From the NCBI GenBank assembly GCA_028023455.1, contig JAQFVV010006208.1, forward strand, positions 8,356,963 through 8,420,962: 64,000 nucleotides of DNA, in the 5' to 3' direction. Made by a program: the position numbers and the translations under genes. Below are positions 42,117 to 52,199 of the stretch, piece by piece. Every line of letters starts with the position of its first letter. Positions within the stretch are counted from its first letter, which is position 1. The DNA comes from Epiperipatus broadwayi (lineage: Eukaryota > Onychophora > Udeonychophora > Euonychophora > Peripatidae). The notes beneath the pieces were generated by a model. The model saw only the letters and a list, made by a program, of their open reading frames with translations, was not told the origin of the DNA and searched no databases.

Positions 42117-42695
42117 ATCAATAATTAAGCATACAATACTGCTAAATTAGTAAGATTGATTATTAATAGAAGTATTATTATTTGAATGCACTCATTTTGA
42201 TGATATGAAGACCTCTAGAAGCAAAGATCTGGGCTAACTGACAATATTAGTTCTACCAAAAATATATCTCAGATATCATTTACATAAAGTCTTTATCATT
42301 AAGATTTAAAACAGTATTGTCTTTAAAATTGTATAATTAAATCAAATATTTTTTAATTAAATAGTTTAATAAGAACTTATTATTTCCAGCGTTTTTCACT
42401 TTGCTTAAATATTGCAAACAGAAAAATTTAAAAGCATTATTTATAAACATTAAACATATTCTAAAAAAACATTTTAGTGAACGTAGAAAAAATAAACAGT
42501 TCACAGTATTTTTTTTTCTTTTTTGTAAGGCAACAAAGATGTTTTGATTTATTATTATTATTTTCATTTAAATAGGTTAAATAAATGTGTAAGAATCATG
42601 TTTTCTAAAGGAAAAGTCATGTAAAACGAAAGTACAGTACTCTTATTTTTCTCCTTTTACTTCCTTGCATTTCTTCATATAATCATATATATTGC
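42117..42695. other. Unassigned DNA, possible decayed family A core
   Basis: Around 42225-42285 GATCTGGGCTAACTGACAAT and CTCAGATATCATTTAC vaguely follow the family A ribozyme region, without GAAA. Otherwise nothing. Confidence 0.3.
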
Positions 42696-42699
42696 TTAC

Positions 42700-42892
42700 A
42701 ATAACTCCCCTCATATACACTTTAATGCAATTTTTTTTTAATAATTCCTTTATTTTCCTGACAGTTTAAAAGGTAGAGGAGATTGAGATTGCTCTGATGA
42801 AGACTGTAAGATAGTCGAAACTGTCAGGAAAATAAAGAAATCATTAAAAAAAAATTTGCACTAAAGTATATACAAGGGGAAATGTACAGTAT
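42700..42892. repeat. Family E fold-back with one hammerhead-like core
   Basis: Arms CTTTATTTTCCTGACAGT and ACTGTCAGGAAAATAAAG pair perfectly over 18 bases, then loosely outward to TATACTTTAGTGC-type ends. In the loop: CTGATGA, A, GACTG-TAAGA-TAGTC (one G-U pair), GAAA at 42797-42821. Confidence 0.65.
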
Positions 42893-42989
42893 ATTAAAAT
42901 TTATCAAATAAAAACAAAATGTTTTCAAAATTAAGAATTTTCTATGATATTATTGTTGGTTTTTTTAAATTTAATGAATACGTTTATAC

Positions 42990-43258
42990 ATTATAATTAT
43001 TACATTTTTATTACCATTGTCAAACTGACTCCAACCATAACTTTGACACCATCCACCTCAGATAAGTACAATAATGATTATTACTAATCATTTTCTAAAC
43101 TAGAGATTATCTCTAGCACAGATATAAACTTTAAATCTCAGTTAAAGATTAATGTAAAATCTTTATAGATATATTAAACAATCTCCATACTTCCCCATTC
43201 TTTTTAAATGCATATAAATAAAGATACAATAAAAGACAAATGACTCCCATTATTATTA
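42990..43258 (-). repeat. Family B2 monomer fragment, no ribozyme
   Basis: Shares ACCATTGTCAAACT, CTTTGACACCATCCA, AACTAGAGATTATCTCTAGC with 45640-45790. It then jumps to the part beyond the ribozyme (TTAAATGCATATAAATAAAG, ACAATAAAAGACAAATGAC). The ribozyme itself is deleted. Confidence 0.6.
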
Positions 43259-43292
43259 TAAAGTAAAATGACCTAAAACTATTTCCTATGAA

Positions 43293-43697
43293 TAAATAAG
43301 ATAACCATTAAACATCACATGATCACTATCTCCCATGCTTTCTCATAACTGTTGTTAAAATAGGCAAAACTCTCTTCATACAGTGTTGCCACTCAAAGCT
43401 TAGATTGAAAATATTTGTGTGTTTTCAATTTTATTCTCATAGTTTTGTAGTTATGTAGAGATAAAAGGTGGCTGCTGGAGGGTTGCATTAGATACTAAGA
43501 CCTAGGTGCAGTGCTCTCAGATCCAAGGCTCCTCACTGATGAAGGCCACATGCCAGAAACTAGTTTGGAGATATTGGATGAGTAGGCACTAGATATAGAT
43601 TTTATGCACAAGTCTTCTGGCATCCATCGATTATTCTGTTTTGCTTTGAGTGGCACTAATGTATGGAGCGAGTTTTGCCTATTTTAAATAAGATAAC
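43293..43697. mobile_element. Family C element with 13-bp target duplication and intact ribozyme core
   Basis: TAAATAAGATAAC is duplicated at 43293-43305 and 43685-43697. The element (43306-43684) runs from the outer left terminus TTAAACATCACATGATCAC through GGCAAAACTCTCTTCATAC, a short internal region (TTTGTAGTTATGTAGAGATA), the right-arm ribozyme and GAGTTTTGCCTATTTT. It encodes no protein. Confidence 0.9.
43521..43579 (+). ncRNA. Hammerhead ribozyme, family C
   Basis: Outer stem I ATCCAA/TTGGAT, inner CCTCA/TGGAG, core CTGATGA, stem II GGC-CACAT-GCC with A.A at the base, GAAA, stem III ACTAGT, cleavage after TT. All invariant bases are present. The A.A apposition where G-C is usual may lower activity. 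Confidence 0.7.
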
Positions 43698-43699
43698 GT

Positions 43700-44690
43700 T
43701 TGTTGTATCTTCCAAAACATAATCTTAAAATTTAATGTACGTAAAAGTACTTGGGTCTACTTTATCTGGGTCCAAATTGCATTATCTTTTCATTTGCATA
43801 TACATAAAACTATAAAATAGTTCAAATTAGTTACATATATATAAGGTATTATTTTTTTCCTTTTCGTTTGCATGATTTTAAAATTGTAAAAAAAAATTGA
43901 GAGAAAAATGGCAGCGAAAAATATTTCGATGAGTTTGACAAATTCCCATTTCAAATTATGAAAAGAAATAAAGATTTGTTCTATTGAAATGATCAGCTTC
44001 AGATAGATTAAAGATACTTAGATATTTATCCCCCCTTGTAATTATTATTTATAATCCTAGTGCTAGTTATACAGAAAATTATTCTCAAAATTAAAATGAA
44101 TTGAAAATTACTTATAATCTAGTGTTTTGTCAAAAATAATGACTTATAATTATATCAAGCAATTTTAACCTTTGATAATCAACAGTTTATATGGAAATTC
44201 ATTGATTTACTATTTTATTCTATTCAAATCTTATTGTTTTTCTTAAAATTATATGTTACTGTAATTTTTTAATTAATCTATATTACATATATATGTATAT
44301 ATTGTTAAAAAGTGTTCGTATTTTGTATTGTTCACATATTGGACAATACATCATACAATATTGAAAACATAGTATGAACTATTATTAATCAATTTACACT
44401 TTCCACTAGAGCTTGGGACCAAATACAGTAGATATGGCAGCCCCATTATATTCAGCAAACACTTAATTAGAGCAATTGAATCTATAAATACATAAATGAC
44501 TATTAAACCTTTTTATTATATTATATTTCTTTTAATCTTAGATACACTTTAAATTTAAAGAAGTTCAGTTGTGTAAAAAAGTGCCCTTTATACAGATGTA
44601 TAATAGTTTCCATCTTTTACTCAGGCTCTTCTTAAATTTCAAACATGTAATTATAAACACAAAAGGAAGGATATGTATATAAGATTATAT
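43700..44690. other. Unassigned A+T-rich DNA
   Basis: No gene. TATATATGTATATATTG near 44285 is simple sequence. Confidence 0.35.
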
Positions 44691-44699
44691 AGTCTAATA

Positions 44700-45120
44700 T
44701 ACAAGTAGACAAAGCTATATTATATATGAAAATAATTTTATACTATTATGCAGATACAAATATTTATTTAATCAAAATTACCTCAAATCCACAACTCAAC
44801 CAGACTAGCCAAAAAAATATAAACTCTAAAGCACAACTAATGGTTTCACTGCTACAAGCAGACTTCTCAGGTATAAAAAACTACACGGTTTTTTTTTTTT
44901 CATGTGTCATAGCATCGGCCGGGAAGTGAACCCACTAACCTGGGACAACTGCTTGTAAGGCTATTGTGCTGACCACTCAACCTTATATTTGAAAAGTGTG
45001 CTTGTAGCAGCGAAACCATTGGTTGTGCTTTAGAGTTTATATTTTTTGGCTAGTCTGGTTGAGTTATGTATTAGGGGTAATTTTCATTATTTTATTATCT
45101 AGTTTAACTTTAGGCTTTTA
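44700..45120. repeat. Family H palindrome with a SINE at the hinge
   Basis: Left arm about 44770-44880 (CTCAACCAGACTAGCCAAAA, GCACAACTAATGGTTTCAC). Right arm 44990-45110 (GTGAAACC-type GCGAAACCATTGGTTGTGC, GGCTAGTCTGGTTGAG). Hammerhead-like traits: minus strand of the left arm reads CTGAGAA, GT, CTGC-TTGTA-GCAG, T, GAAA, ACCATTAGT. The right arm has GAAA followed by ACCATTGGT, a near-palindromic stem III. The SINE at 44889-44982 separates the arms. Confidence 0.6.
44889..44982 (-). mobile_element. tRNA-derived short SINE, 5'-truncated
   Basis: Minus strand: GGTTGAGTGGTCAGCACAA, GCCTTACAAGCAG, GGGTTCACTTCCCGGCC, GATGCTATGACACATG and a long A tail (poly-T at 44889). The first bases of the acceptor stem are missing. 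Confidence 0.85.
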
Positions 45121-45121
45121 A

Positions 45122-45635
45122 TGTCTACATATTTATTTATATACTGTTTAAATATGCAAATTGATTTTAAAAATAAATTGTTTAATTAATAAATTAAATT
45201 AAAAATCGTTACCACAAACTGAAAAATAAACAACACATAACATGTTTTGCTTCTATTTTTTATGAGCAAATTAAGTCACAGATCTGCTTTTCAAAACGTA
45301 TTTCTTGAACAATATAAAAGTTGTTAGAAAAATACTACAATTACTAGGAAGTAAATGCTATTTATTATAAAACCTAAATGAACTAGAAAATCAAATCACT
45401 TTTTTAATTAAACGTTTTTCTTTTCAAATACTTAACAGAAAATTGATCTAACCTACTGGCAACCAATTTTTAAATGATTTTTACGATATTAATCAACTTA
45501 CACAAATTCAGCTGCTAATCAAGTGACATTTATAATGTTTAGACGGTTATTATTTTCCTATTTTCAGAAGAGCTAAGCCATTTACAGACTAACATTCAAA
45601 CGAACTGAAGATCTGTTGACTCATTTACATTGATT
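45122..45635. other. Unassigned DNA
   Basis: Nothing recognised. Confidence 0.35.
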
Positions 45636-45636
45636 T

Positions 45637-46105
45637 AACTAAATTGTTACTTTATCATTTACCATTGTCAAACTTCCTCCACTCACAACTTTGACACCAT
45701 CCATTTCTGATAAATATACTAATGATTATTACTAATCATTTTCGAAACTAGAGATTATCTCTAGCACAGATATAAACTTTAAACCTCAGTTCGAAAATGA
45801 TTAGTAATAATCATTAGTATATTTATCAGAAATGGATGGCGTCAAAGTAGTGAGTGGAGGAAATTTGACAATGGTAAATGATAAAATAGCAATTTACTCC
45901 AGATAAATACTTTGCATATAATAAAGATATATATGAGAGATAGTGACCTGGGCCAACTGATGAGTGCTGGTTCAGCACGAAATGCATCTTGGGGGTCAAT
46001 TGTCTTTTATTGTATCTTTATTTATATGAATTTAAAAAGAATGGGGAAGTGTGGAGGTGTTTATTATTTCTATAATGATTTAACTAACATACTCAAACAT
46101 TATCC
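45637..46105. mobile_element. Family B2 retrozyme-like inverted unit with textbook hammerhead
   Basis: 45637-45788 (minus) and 45789-45905 (plus) are inverted copies (CCATTTCTGATAAATATAC; GTATATTTATCAGAAATGG) meeting at CTCAGTTCGAAAATG. The plus unit continues through the ribozyme at 45945-45997 into TTGTCTTTTATTGTATCTTT and AAAAGAATGGGGAAGTGTG. No coding capacity. The 66-residue plus-strand frame across it is incidental. Confidence 0.75.
45945..45997 (+). ncRNA. Hammerhead ribozyme, type I, best copy of the window
   Basis: In order: outer stem I GACC, internal loop, inner stem I CCAA, core CTGATGA, stem II GTGCT-GGTTC-AGCAC (five Watson-Crick pairs including the canonical G-C next to the core), GAAA, stem III/loop TGCAT with U then C (cleavage after C), inner TTGG, one G, outer GGTC. 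The stem I internal loop and the stem II loop are placed for the loop-loop contact known in natural hammerheads. The very short, self-complementary stem III (ATGCAT) suggests action as a dimer, as for newt satellite and Penelope hammerheads. Confidence 0.92.
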
Positions 46106-46109
46106 AAAG

Positions 46110-47915
46110 TAAGTGATAATGTTCAATTCTTACTTAGCTGTTACTATTTGTTTAAAATGTGATAAATTACAAAACACAAACCCAAACAATTAATTAATCA
46201 AATCTTATTTTCAAAATAATTCATCTTTATCATTAGCAGCTCACTTTTAAATGAATATGATCTCAAAAATGTCAAGTTTTACTTTGCAAAGATTCATAAT
46301 CAGGTTATCAGCATGGAAAGTGTATGTGCTGCCACCATATCTTGAATTCCAAACTAGAAGAGAATGGCAAAACAATTAAATTGTTGGGTAACAATTTAGT
46401 ATATGCTCTAAGTCATGTTGGACACCAAAAGAAGCCCAAAATCATTGCTGATGCAAACAAATGATGTGCGATCTTAGATCATATTCCCCAAATTAATAAT
46501 GAAGTGTTCCACATTTTTTGTCCAGACTTTATAAAATATTTCAATTTTGATTGGAAAATAATAAAAAAATATCCAGAAATTTTGTAGAAATAAGCTATAA
46601 ATCGTTCCCATTAATTTGACCCCAAAGTCAATTACTAATCTGACATAAAAAGTATGCGTCAAATGTACAGCACAATAAATTACTAAATCAAGTTTTAAAA
46701 ATGGCCAAAAAATGATTACTAACATCTACTAAAATCAAAACACTGGATAATACATTAAATGAAAAAAAAAAAAAAGTGGGGTGAAATGAAAGTATTTTAA
46801 TTGTACTACAAACATGGTGGTAAACAAACGTATTTTAATTTTACTACTAATGAGGTCTTAAAATACACAAAAAAGTGCATTAATTAATGAAAGTAAAAGG
46901 TTCAATTAAAAGGAATATTAAAATCCTAAAATTTGGCAACAGAATACCGAAAAAATTAATAAAAAACCTGCATTGAAATAAAAGTATTTAAAGTTTACAA
47001 TTAATAAGCATCACATTTTAAACGTCACCAAATGATTCATTATGGGAGAAATAGTACAATCCTAAGAAATAGCAGCAGAATACATAAAAAAAAGGAAGTA
47101 AAAAGTCCAATTACAAGAGAAATATTAATCAAAATCCTATGAATATTATGTTAATGGAAATAAAATTTTCACAACAATATTTACTGTTTAGCAAATGTGA
47201 ATATTTAACAAAAAAAAAAAAACAATAAATAAACCCAATTACTAGTGTCTTATTTGCACAGTAAATTAATGCTTACATGGACAAAACATTAAAATGACTT
47301 TTATAGTTAAATAAACTAGGTTAAAAAATTAAAACAAATAGAACATCAAATACACAATTACACTAATTGAAAAACTAGCATAAGAAAGAATAAAACACAT
47401 GCTTATGCAACAAAATACAATTTTACATATTTCATTGAAATATTTTGTTAAATATTTATTTGGTTAATAAATGGATATATTACCTGTAATTACCAAATAT
47501 AAAAATCAAAACATTAAAGATATTTTATTAAACACACACACACAAATTAAAACTTTTGCATGACAAAAAAAATATGGTCGGATGGAACATTTCAAAAACA
47601 ATAGTTTAGCAAATATTTGAGCAAGAAAAGCCAATAAACTACTAGCATTTGTCTACGATTCAGCATAAGTCACACATAACAAATATTAAAATTAATTATA
47701 TAACTAATAAATAAAACTGTAAAAACACATTGCACACACACACACAAATCAAAAACAATAATTTAGCAAATATTAATATTTCAACAAGAAACAACAAATT
47801 ATTAGCATCTAGTAAGGAATAAATAAATATTAAAATTAATAAATAAAACTTAAAACATTGCACGTGATTAAAAAATTAAAACAAATAAAAAATTACTAAA
47901 CCAACATCTTACATT
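46110..47915. other. Long A+T-rich stretch, weakly repetitive
   Basis: No gene. From 46740 on, phrases such as AATATTAAAATCCTA, GCAACAGAATAC, TTAGCAAATATT and AATAAATAAAACTTAAAA recur irregularly (for example 46914, 47108; 47168, 47610, 47764), which suggests an old degenerate repeat. The minus-strand frame at 46474-46725 has no recognised domain. Confidence 0.45.
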
Positions 47916-48166
47916 CACTAGTCTAAAGTGGATAGAAACCAGTCTCTACCTTGTGTGAGAGTGGTGTAGTGAAAGTTATCCTACAGAAATATTATTCATG
48001 ATTGAATAATCTCTAGTCTAATAAATAACTTATAAAAAATATTAATATACTTTAATTAAATGATTTGTGTCAAAGTTGTGAGGGTGACACATTTGACACT
48101 TGTCAATTAAACTGTAGTAATTTGTTATGTACTTATATACTGAACAATGATAAAGATATGTATAAG

Positions 48167-48229
48167 AGATTGTGGTGTGGGACAACTGATGAGTGCTGGT
48201 TTAGCATGAAATGTGCATCTTGGGGATCA
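48167..48229 (+). ncRNA. Hammerhead ribozyme, family B, monomer 1
   Basis: CAA, CTGATGA, GTGCT-GGTTT-AGCAT, GAAA, TGTGCATC, TTGG, with outer GAT/ATC. The core is intact; inner stem I is one pair shorter than in 45945-45997 (ACAA for CCAA). Confidence 0.75.
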
Positions 48230-48267
48230 TAGATATTTTTCACATCTTGGGTCATATATTTGTGATT

Positions 48268-48685
48268 ACATCCCTCTATTGGACACTTAATAGAAGAGCA
48301 ATACAGAGACTTTAGACTGCTCAAAAAAGTATGGAGAGATGCATGTTGGGAGTAACAAGAAGAGATCGAAAACGCAATGTATGGGTAAGAGAACAAACAG
48401 GTGTTACTGACCTCATTGAAAAAATTAAAAGACTGAAGTAGAGTTGGGCTGGACATATTGCTAGAAGAGATGAAAATAGATGGACAATTGAAATTTTAAA
48501 CTGGATTCCAAGAGATTGTAAAAGACACAGAAAGAGACCACATGTGAGATGGATGGATGAAATAAGAAAGTATGCAGGGGTGATGTGGAGAAGAAAAGCT
48601 AAAGATAGGAAAAGATGGATTGGACTTGGAGAGACCTTCATCCTGCAGTGGATTGATAATGGTTGATGATGATGACATCCCTCTA
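48268..48685 (+). mobile_element. RTE-type LINE insertion with 11-bp target duplication
   Basis: ACATCCCTCTA flanks the insert at 48268-48278 and 48675-48685. The insert (48279-48674) encodes, in shifting plus frames, LDT.RRAIQRL-like, MERCMLGVTRRDRKRN, VREQTGVTDLIEKIKR, ARRDENRWTIEILNWIPRD and RPHVRWMDEIRKYAG, then GATAATGGTTGATGATGATG. It inserted into family B, so it is younger than that array. The three minus-strand frames here are shadows. Confidence 0.92.
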
Positions 48686-48933
48686 CAAGATGATAAAAGC
48701 AGATAGAAACCAGTCCCTATGTTGTGTGATAGTGGTATAGTGAAAATTGCACTACAGAAATATTATTCATTATTGGATAATCTCTAATCTAAATGATTAA
48801 CTAATAAAAGTTAATATACTTTTATTAAGAGATTTGTGTCAAAGTTCTGAGAATAGCATGTTTAACACTTATTAATTAAACTGTAATAATTTACTATCTA
48901 TATGTACTGAACAATGATGAAGATATATGCAAG

Positions 48934-48995
48934 AGATTGTGGCTTGGGCCCACTGATGAGTGCTGATTCAGCATGAAATGTGCATCTTGGAAATC
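48934..48995 (+). ncRNA. Hammerhead ribozyme, family B, monomer 2
   Basis: CTGATGA, GTGCT-GATTC-AGCAT, GAAA, TGTGCATC, TTGG. Inner stem I reads CCCA against TTGG, so one pair is lost. Core bases are intact. Confidence 0.68.
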
Positions 48996-49181
48996 ATACA
49001 TCTTTTTCACGTATCTTTGGTCATATGCTTCTGATTACATCCCTCTACAAATTGTTAAAAGTGGATAGAAATCAGATCCCAACTTGCATGATGAAAATAG
49101 GATAGTGAAAATTACACCACAGAAATATTATTCATTATTGAATAATCTCTAGTCTAATGAATGACTAATAAAAATTATTAA

Positions 49182-49700
49182 CAACTACAGTTTGAAATTT
49201 TTTTAACTACATTTCTGTTTAGATAAATTGTAATTCAGTTATAAGCACTAGCAACACTAAATAAGAAAAGCTTGAGTGTAAAACTTTATTCTAATCTTAT
49301 GCTAAGCCGCTTTCGATATCTTGGTCTTAATATTGTATTCATAGCAATAACTGGTAGACAGGAGGATGGTAGGTATAAATATGATGTAAATTTATATAAA
49401 TGTATACAAATGAGGTAAATAGACCCCAGGCTTCCTTTTTAGGTATAGAATTTGGATTATTAGCGATGTACCATGCCGCCTTTATTTTGTGCTTAGAATC
49501 ATTTCTCACAATGCATGCGACAACTGGCTGATGTAGGTTTGAATGTATGGCTGAGTTTATTTTAGTAGTCCAAAAATATGGATTGGTGATCTGAATTGCT
49601 TTTATCCCTTCTGTAGAGGTACTGATTTTGGGATAATCTTGTTGTGAGGCTGTCACATGATTTTCCAAAATAAACCACATTGCAGCTGATTTGGATGCAA
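49182..49700 (-). mobile_element. Second Penelope-like family, C-terminal GIY-YIG region
   Basis: Minus-strand frame 49339-49680 includes LHQPVVACIVRN and HKIKAAWYIANNPNSIPKKE, aligning with RKIKEAYFIARDNDAINRKD of the copy at 63166-63531. The downstream part (GATATCGAAAGCGGCTTAGC near 49300 on the minus strand) matches the 3' repeat near 63060, including the GAAA-AGCG.CT segment of a hammerhead-like motif whose CTGATGA half is degenerate here. It is one piece of a dead element. Confidence 0.65.
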
Positions 49701-49701
49701 G

Positions 49702-50368
49702 AAATCTTGTAAATGGTGAGGGGGGGGAGGTATGTACGGTGGGAAGAATGTAGCTACTCCTTGAAAACTCTTACTTTCATTAAAGCTTCCTGAATATTGA
49801 CAAAATTTAGCACAATTTCAAAGTGCCACTTTTTCCCTTTATTTTATTTATTCCTGGCAGCATTTGGAAATAAAATTTCAAGCAAAGTTATCTTTGATTA
49901 GCAAAAAGTAGCGCACGCGATGCATGCATACAATTTCTGTCAAATAAAATTTCCAAAATAATAATGATTTATAGTTTTTTTCATAATAAACCATAGAAAA
50001 TCCATGCATGAGAATTTTAAAACAAATTGATAGCTTCAGGGATTATACAATATTAATAATTATGTTTTAAAGTTATATCAAAATGAAATGTCTTGATAAA
50101 CTAAAAAGTAAAGCTATTTTTAATTATAAAAATAGGATTAAGTGTATCAGTAGAATATTAATTATGCGTTTTAATATTACTTATCAAAGGAATCAACCAC
50201 ATAACAACATATACATAGTAATATTTTTTCATGCAATGCATACATATGTGCACATGTATATATAAATTACCTTGACAGCTAAGGCTACTTTTATGTATTT
50301 AGATCTATAAACCAGTCTAGCTTTGAGCAAAACCACCTTTATTATCTAAATAATAAGACATTTATTTT
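49702..50368. other. Unassigned DNA
   Basis: A GGGGGGG tract near 49722 and no gene. The 60-residue frame at 50083-50265 has no recognised domain. Confidence 0.35.
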
Positions 50369-50369
50369 A

Positions 50370-50832
50370 TATAGCGCTATGTTTTTATAAACTATAATAT
50401 TAATAAGTCAATAAGCTAATGCACATGCACTTTGTAAATTTAACTATACAAATGAATACTCTCACTTTCCAAACACAAGATAAAGTCTGTGTGAAAAGAT
50501 AGAATGAATCATCTATCTGTTCGATCCAAACATTTATGTATATATGTTTAATTTAATAAAAATGATGTATCGTAAATTCTAGAAATTTTGCAAGCGTCAT
50601 TCATTCAGGCATAGTAAAAAATAATTTCAAGTGATCGATTAACATCTTCACACTCTCATTTCCAAATACTGATTTGCCCATACATAAACATTATGGTCGA
50701 AAAGATATATGATTCATTCTATCTTTTCACAAAGACTTTAACTTGTGTTTGAAAAGTGAGAGTATTCATTTATACAGTTAAATCTACAAAGCGCATGTGC
50801 ATTAGCTTATTGGCTTATCTACATAATAGTAA
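50370..50832. repeat. Family F palindrome, about 460 bp
   Basis: Outer arms GTCAATAAGCTAATGCACAT and GTGCATTAGCTTATTGGC. They pair through TGAATACTCTCACTTTCCAA / TTTGAAAAGTGAGAGTATTC and AAAGATAGAATGAATCAT / ATGATTCATTCTATCTTTTC. The centre contains AAGCGTCATTCATTCAGGC. Each arm has ACATTTATGTAT/ATACATAAACAT where other F copies have GTATAGG. No hammerhead core. Confidence 0.75.
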
Positions 50833-51094
50833 TGTCAATGCAATTTGAAAATTTAAAATGACTATTTGTTATCCTGGATTCAAAACATGTTTATTTACCT
50901 GTTTAATGGGGTTTATTTAAATTTCTATAAATTAAATGTCTCAATTTGTTTCAATCAAATGCCAGTATTTAATATTTGTATAATCATCTTAGACCATGGA
51001 GAGAAGTGGACATCCACCTTTTTCATTAATAAAATATTCCTTGGCAACAGATTGAAGATTTTTGATGTTAAATAGGTTTGTGATTGTTTTCATG

Positions 51095-51324
51095 TATTTA
51101 TGTCATCATCATCATCAAACATTATCAATCAACTGCAGGATGGTCTCTCCAAGTTCACATCTCCGATCTTTAGCTTCTCTTCTCCACATCACCCCTACAC
51201 ACTTTCTTATTTCATCCATCCATCTCACATGTGGTCTCTTTCTGAGTCTTTTACAATCTCTTGGAATGTAGTTTAAGATTTCAATTGTCCATCTATTATC
51301 ATCTCTTCTAGCAATATATCCAAT
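51095..51324 (-). mobile_element. RTE-type LINE, 5'-truncated 3' end
   Basis: Minus strand with ATCATCATCATCAA tail at about 51105, then the reverse of RWIGELGETILQLI-like and RPHVRWMDEIRKCVG residues, ending at GCAATATATCCA. Flanks TGTATTTATGT and CCAATATTTATATGT may be a diverged target duplication. Confidence 0.75.
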
Positions 51325-51325
51325 A

Positions 51326-52112
51326 TTTATATGTATATGTTTATAAATTGGTCAGAATACAGCATGTTTTGCTTTTCTATCTTTATCAATATTATTATTA
51401 AATAAATACTTGAAAACAAGAGACTATATAATCTAATATTTATTTTGTTAGTATTATTATACGTCATTTCAATCAATATTTTATTTAGAATAATTTAGAA
51501 ATAAAAATAAATTTCCTATTTTAAAACTTAGTAACAAAAATAAGTTTATAAATAAATTTAAAATTAATCACTTTAAAAATGTTTAAATTCTTTACTTTTA
51601 TAATCTTATTTCTCTGTTGTCTGATTGGTGAATGTATTAATGTTTGTCTGATGTTATGTGTCAAATACACAATCACCGCATTTATGCAAAGGAAATAATT
51701 CCACCATTAAACAAAAAACGCTGGAAAAAAATCAATACAAGTGCTTTTAACTACAAAGAAAATATATATTTTGTGGCAATGGTTCTCAGCCAGCTGCATA
51801 AACAGCCATAAAGACTGATTTATAATTCATCATTAAGGCACATGCTTTCATGGTCTGTCAATCCCCTAATACAGTTCAGATGAACAGCATACTTTGCAAT
51901 GCTTAATAAAAAAAACATATTTACGTTAAATCTTAAAACAAAATTGTTAAAGAACCAATTTTAAAAAATGTCAAAAATGACTGGCATTTTTGTATTCCAA
52001 CATTAATACACGGTAACTATTAATAAAGCTAAAAAAAGCCATTACAATTAGTTGTGACACTATCGAAAAATCGGAAAAAAAAATTAAATTTTTTATTCGG
52101 TAAATATATATA
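51326..52112. other. Unassigned A+T-rich DNA
   Basis: No gene. The phrase TTACGTTAAATCTTAAAACA at 51923 recurs in changed form near 52293 and 52451, so this and the next stretch share a degenerate interspersed repeat of A+T-rich character. Confidence 0.4.
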
Positions 52113-52114
52113 TA

Positions 52115-52197
52115 TTTTTCATGTGTCAAAGCATCGGCCGGAAAGTGAATCCAGGACAACTGCTTGTAGCTGTGCTAAACACTCGGCCACCAACGTT
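52115..52197 (-). mobile_element. tRNA-derived short SINE, degenerate
   Basis: Minus strand: CGTTGGTGGCCGAGTGTTT, CTACAAGCAG, GGATTCACTTTCCGGCC, GATGCTTTGACACATG and an A/T-rich tail. The middle is shortened by about ten bases. Confidence 0.78.
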
Positions 52198-52199
52198 GT

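Larger units (their letters stand above)
47920..49180 (+). mobile_element. Family B retrozyme-like tandem array, 360-bp period, interrupted by RTE
   Basis: CTGATGAG cores lie at 48186 and 48953. Subtracting the 407-bp RTE insertion plus duplicated target leaves a 360-bp period. Blocks GATAGAAACCAGTC, GTGTGATAGTGG, ACAGAAATATTATTCATTA, AATAATCTCTAGTCTAAT, TTTGTGTCAAAGTT, GAACAATGATAAAGATAT and ATTACATCCCTCTACAA recur in order through two full and one partial monomer. It encodes no protein. Size, tandem packing and one hammerhead per monomer match metazoan retrozymes. Confidence 0.85.

Noticed and set aside
42225-42285. Further family A ribozyme
   Set aside because: Only the flanking phrases are recognisable. 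CTGACAA and no GAAA remain, so it cannot be supported.
48133-48678. Three overlapping minus-strand open frames of 60-107 residues
   Set aside because: They are antisense shadows of the plus-strand RTE fragment 48279-48674.
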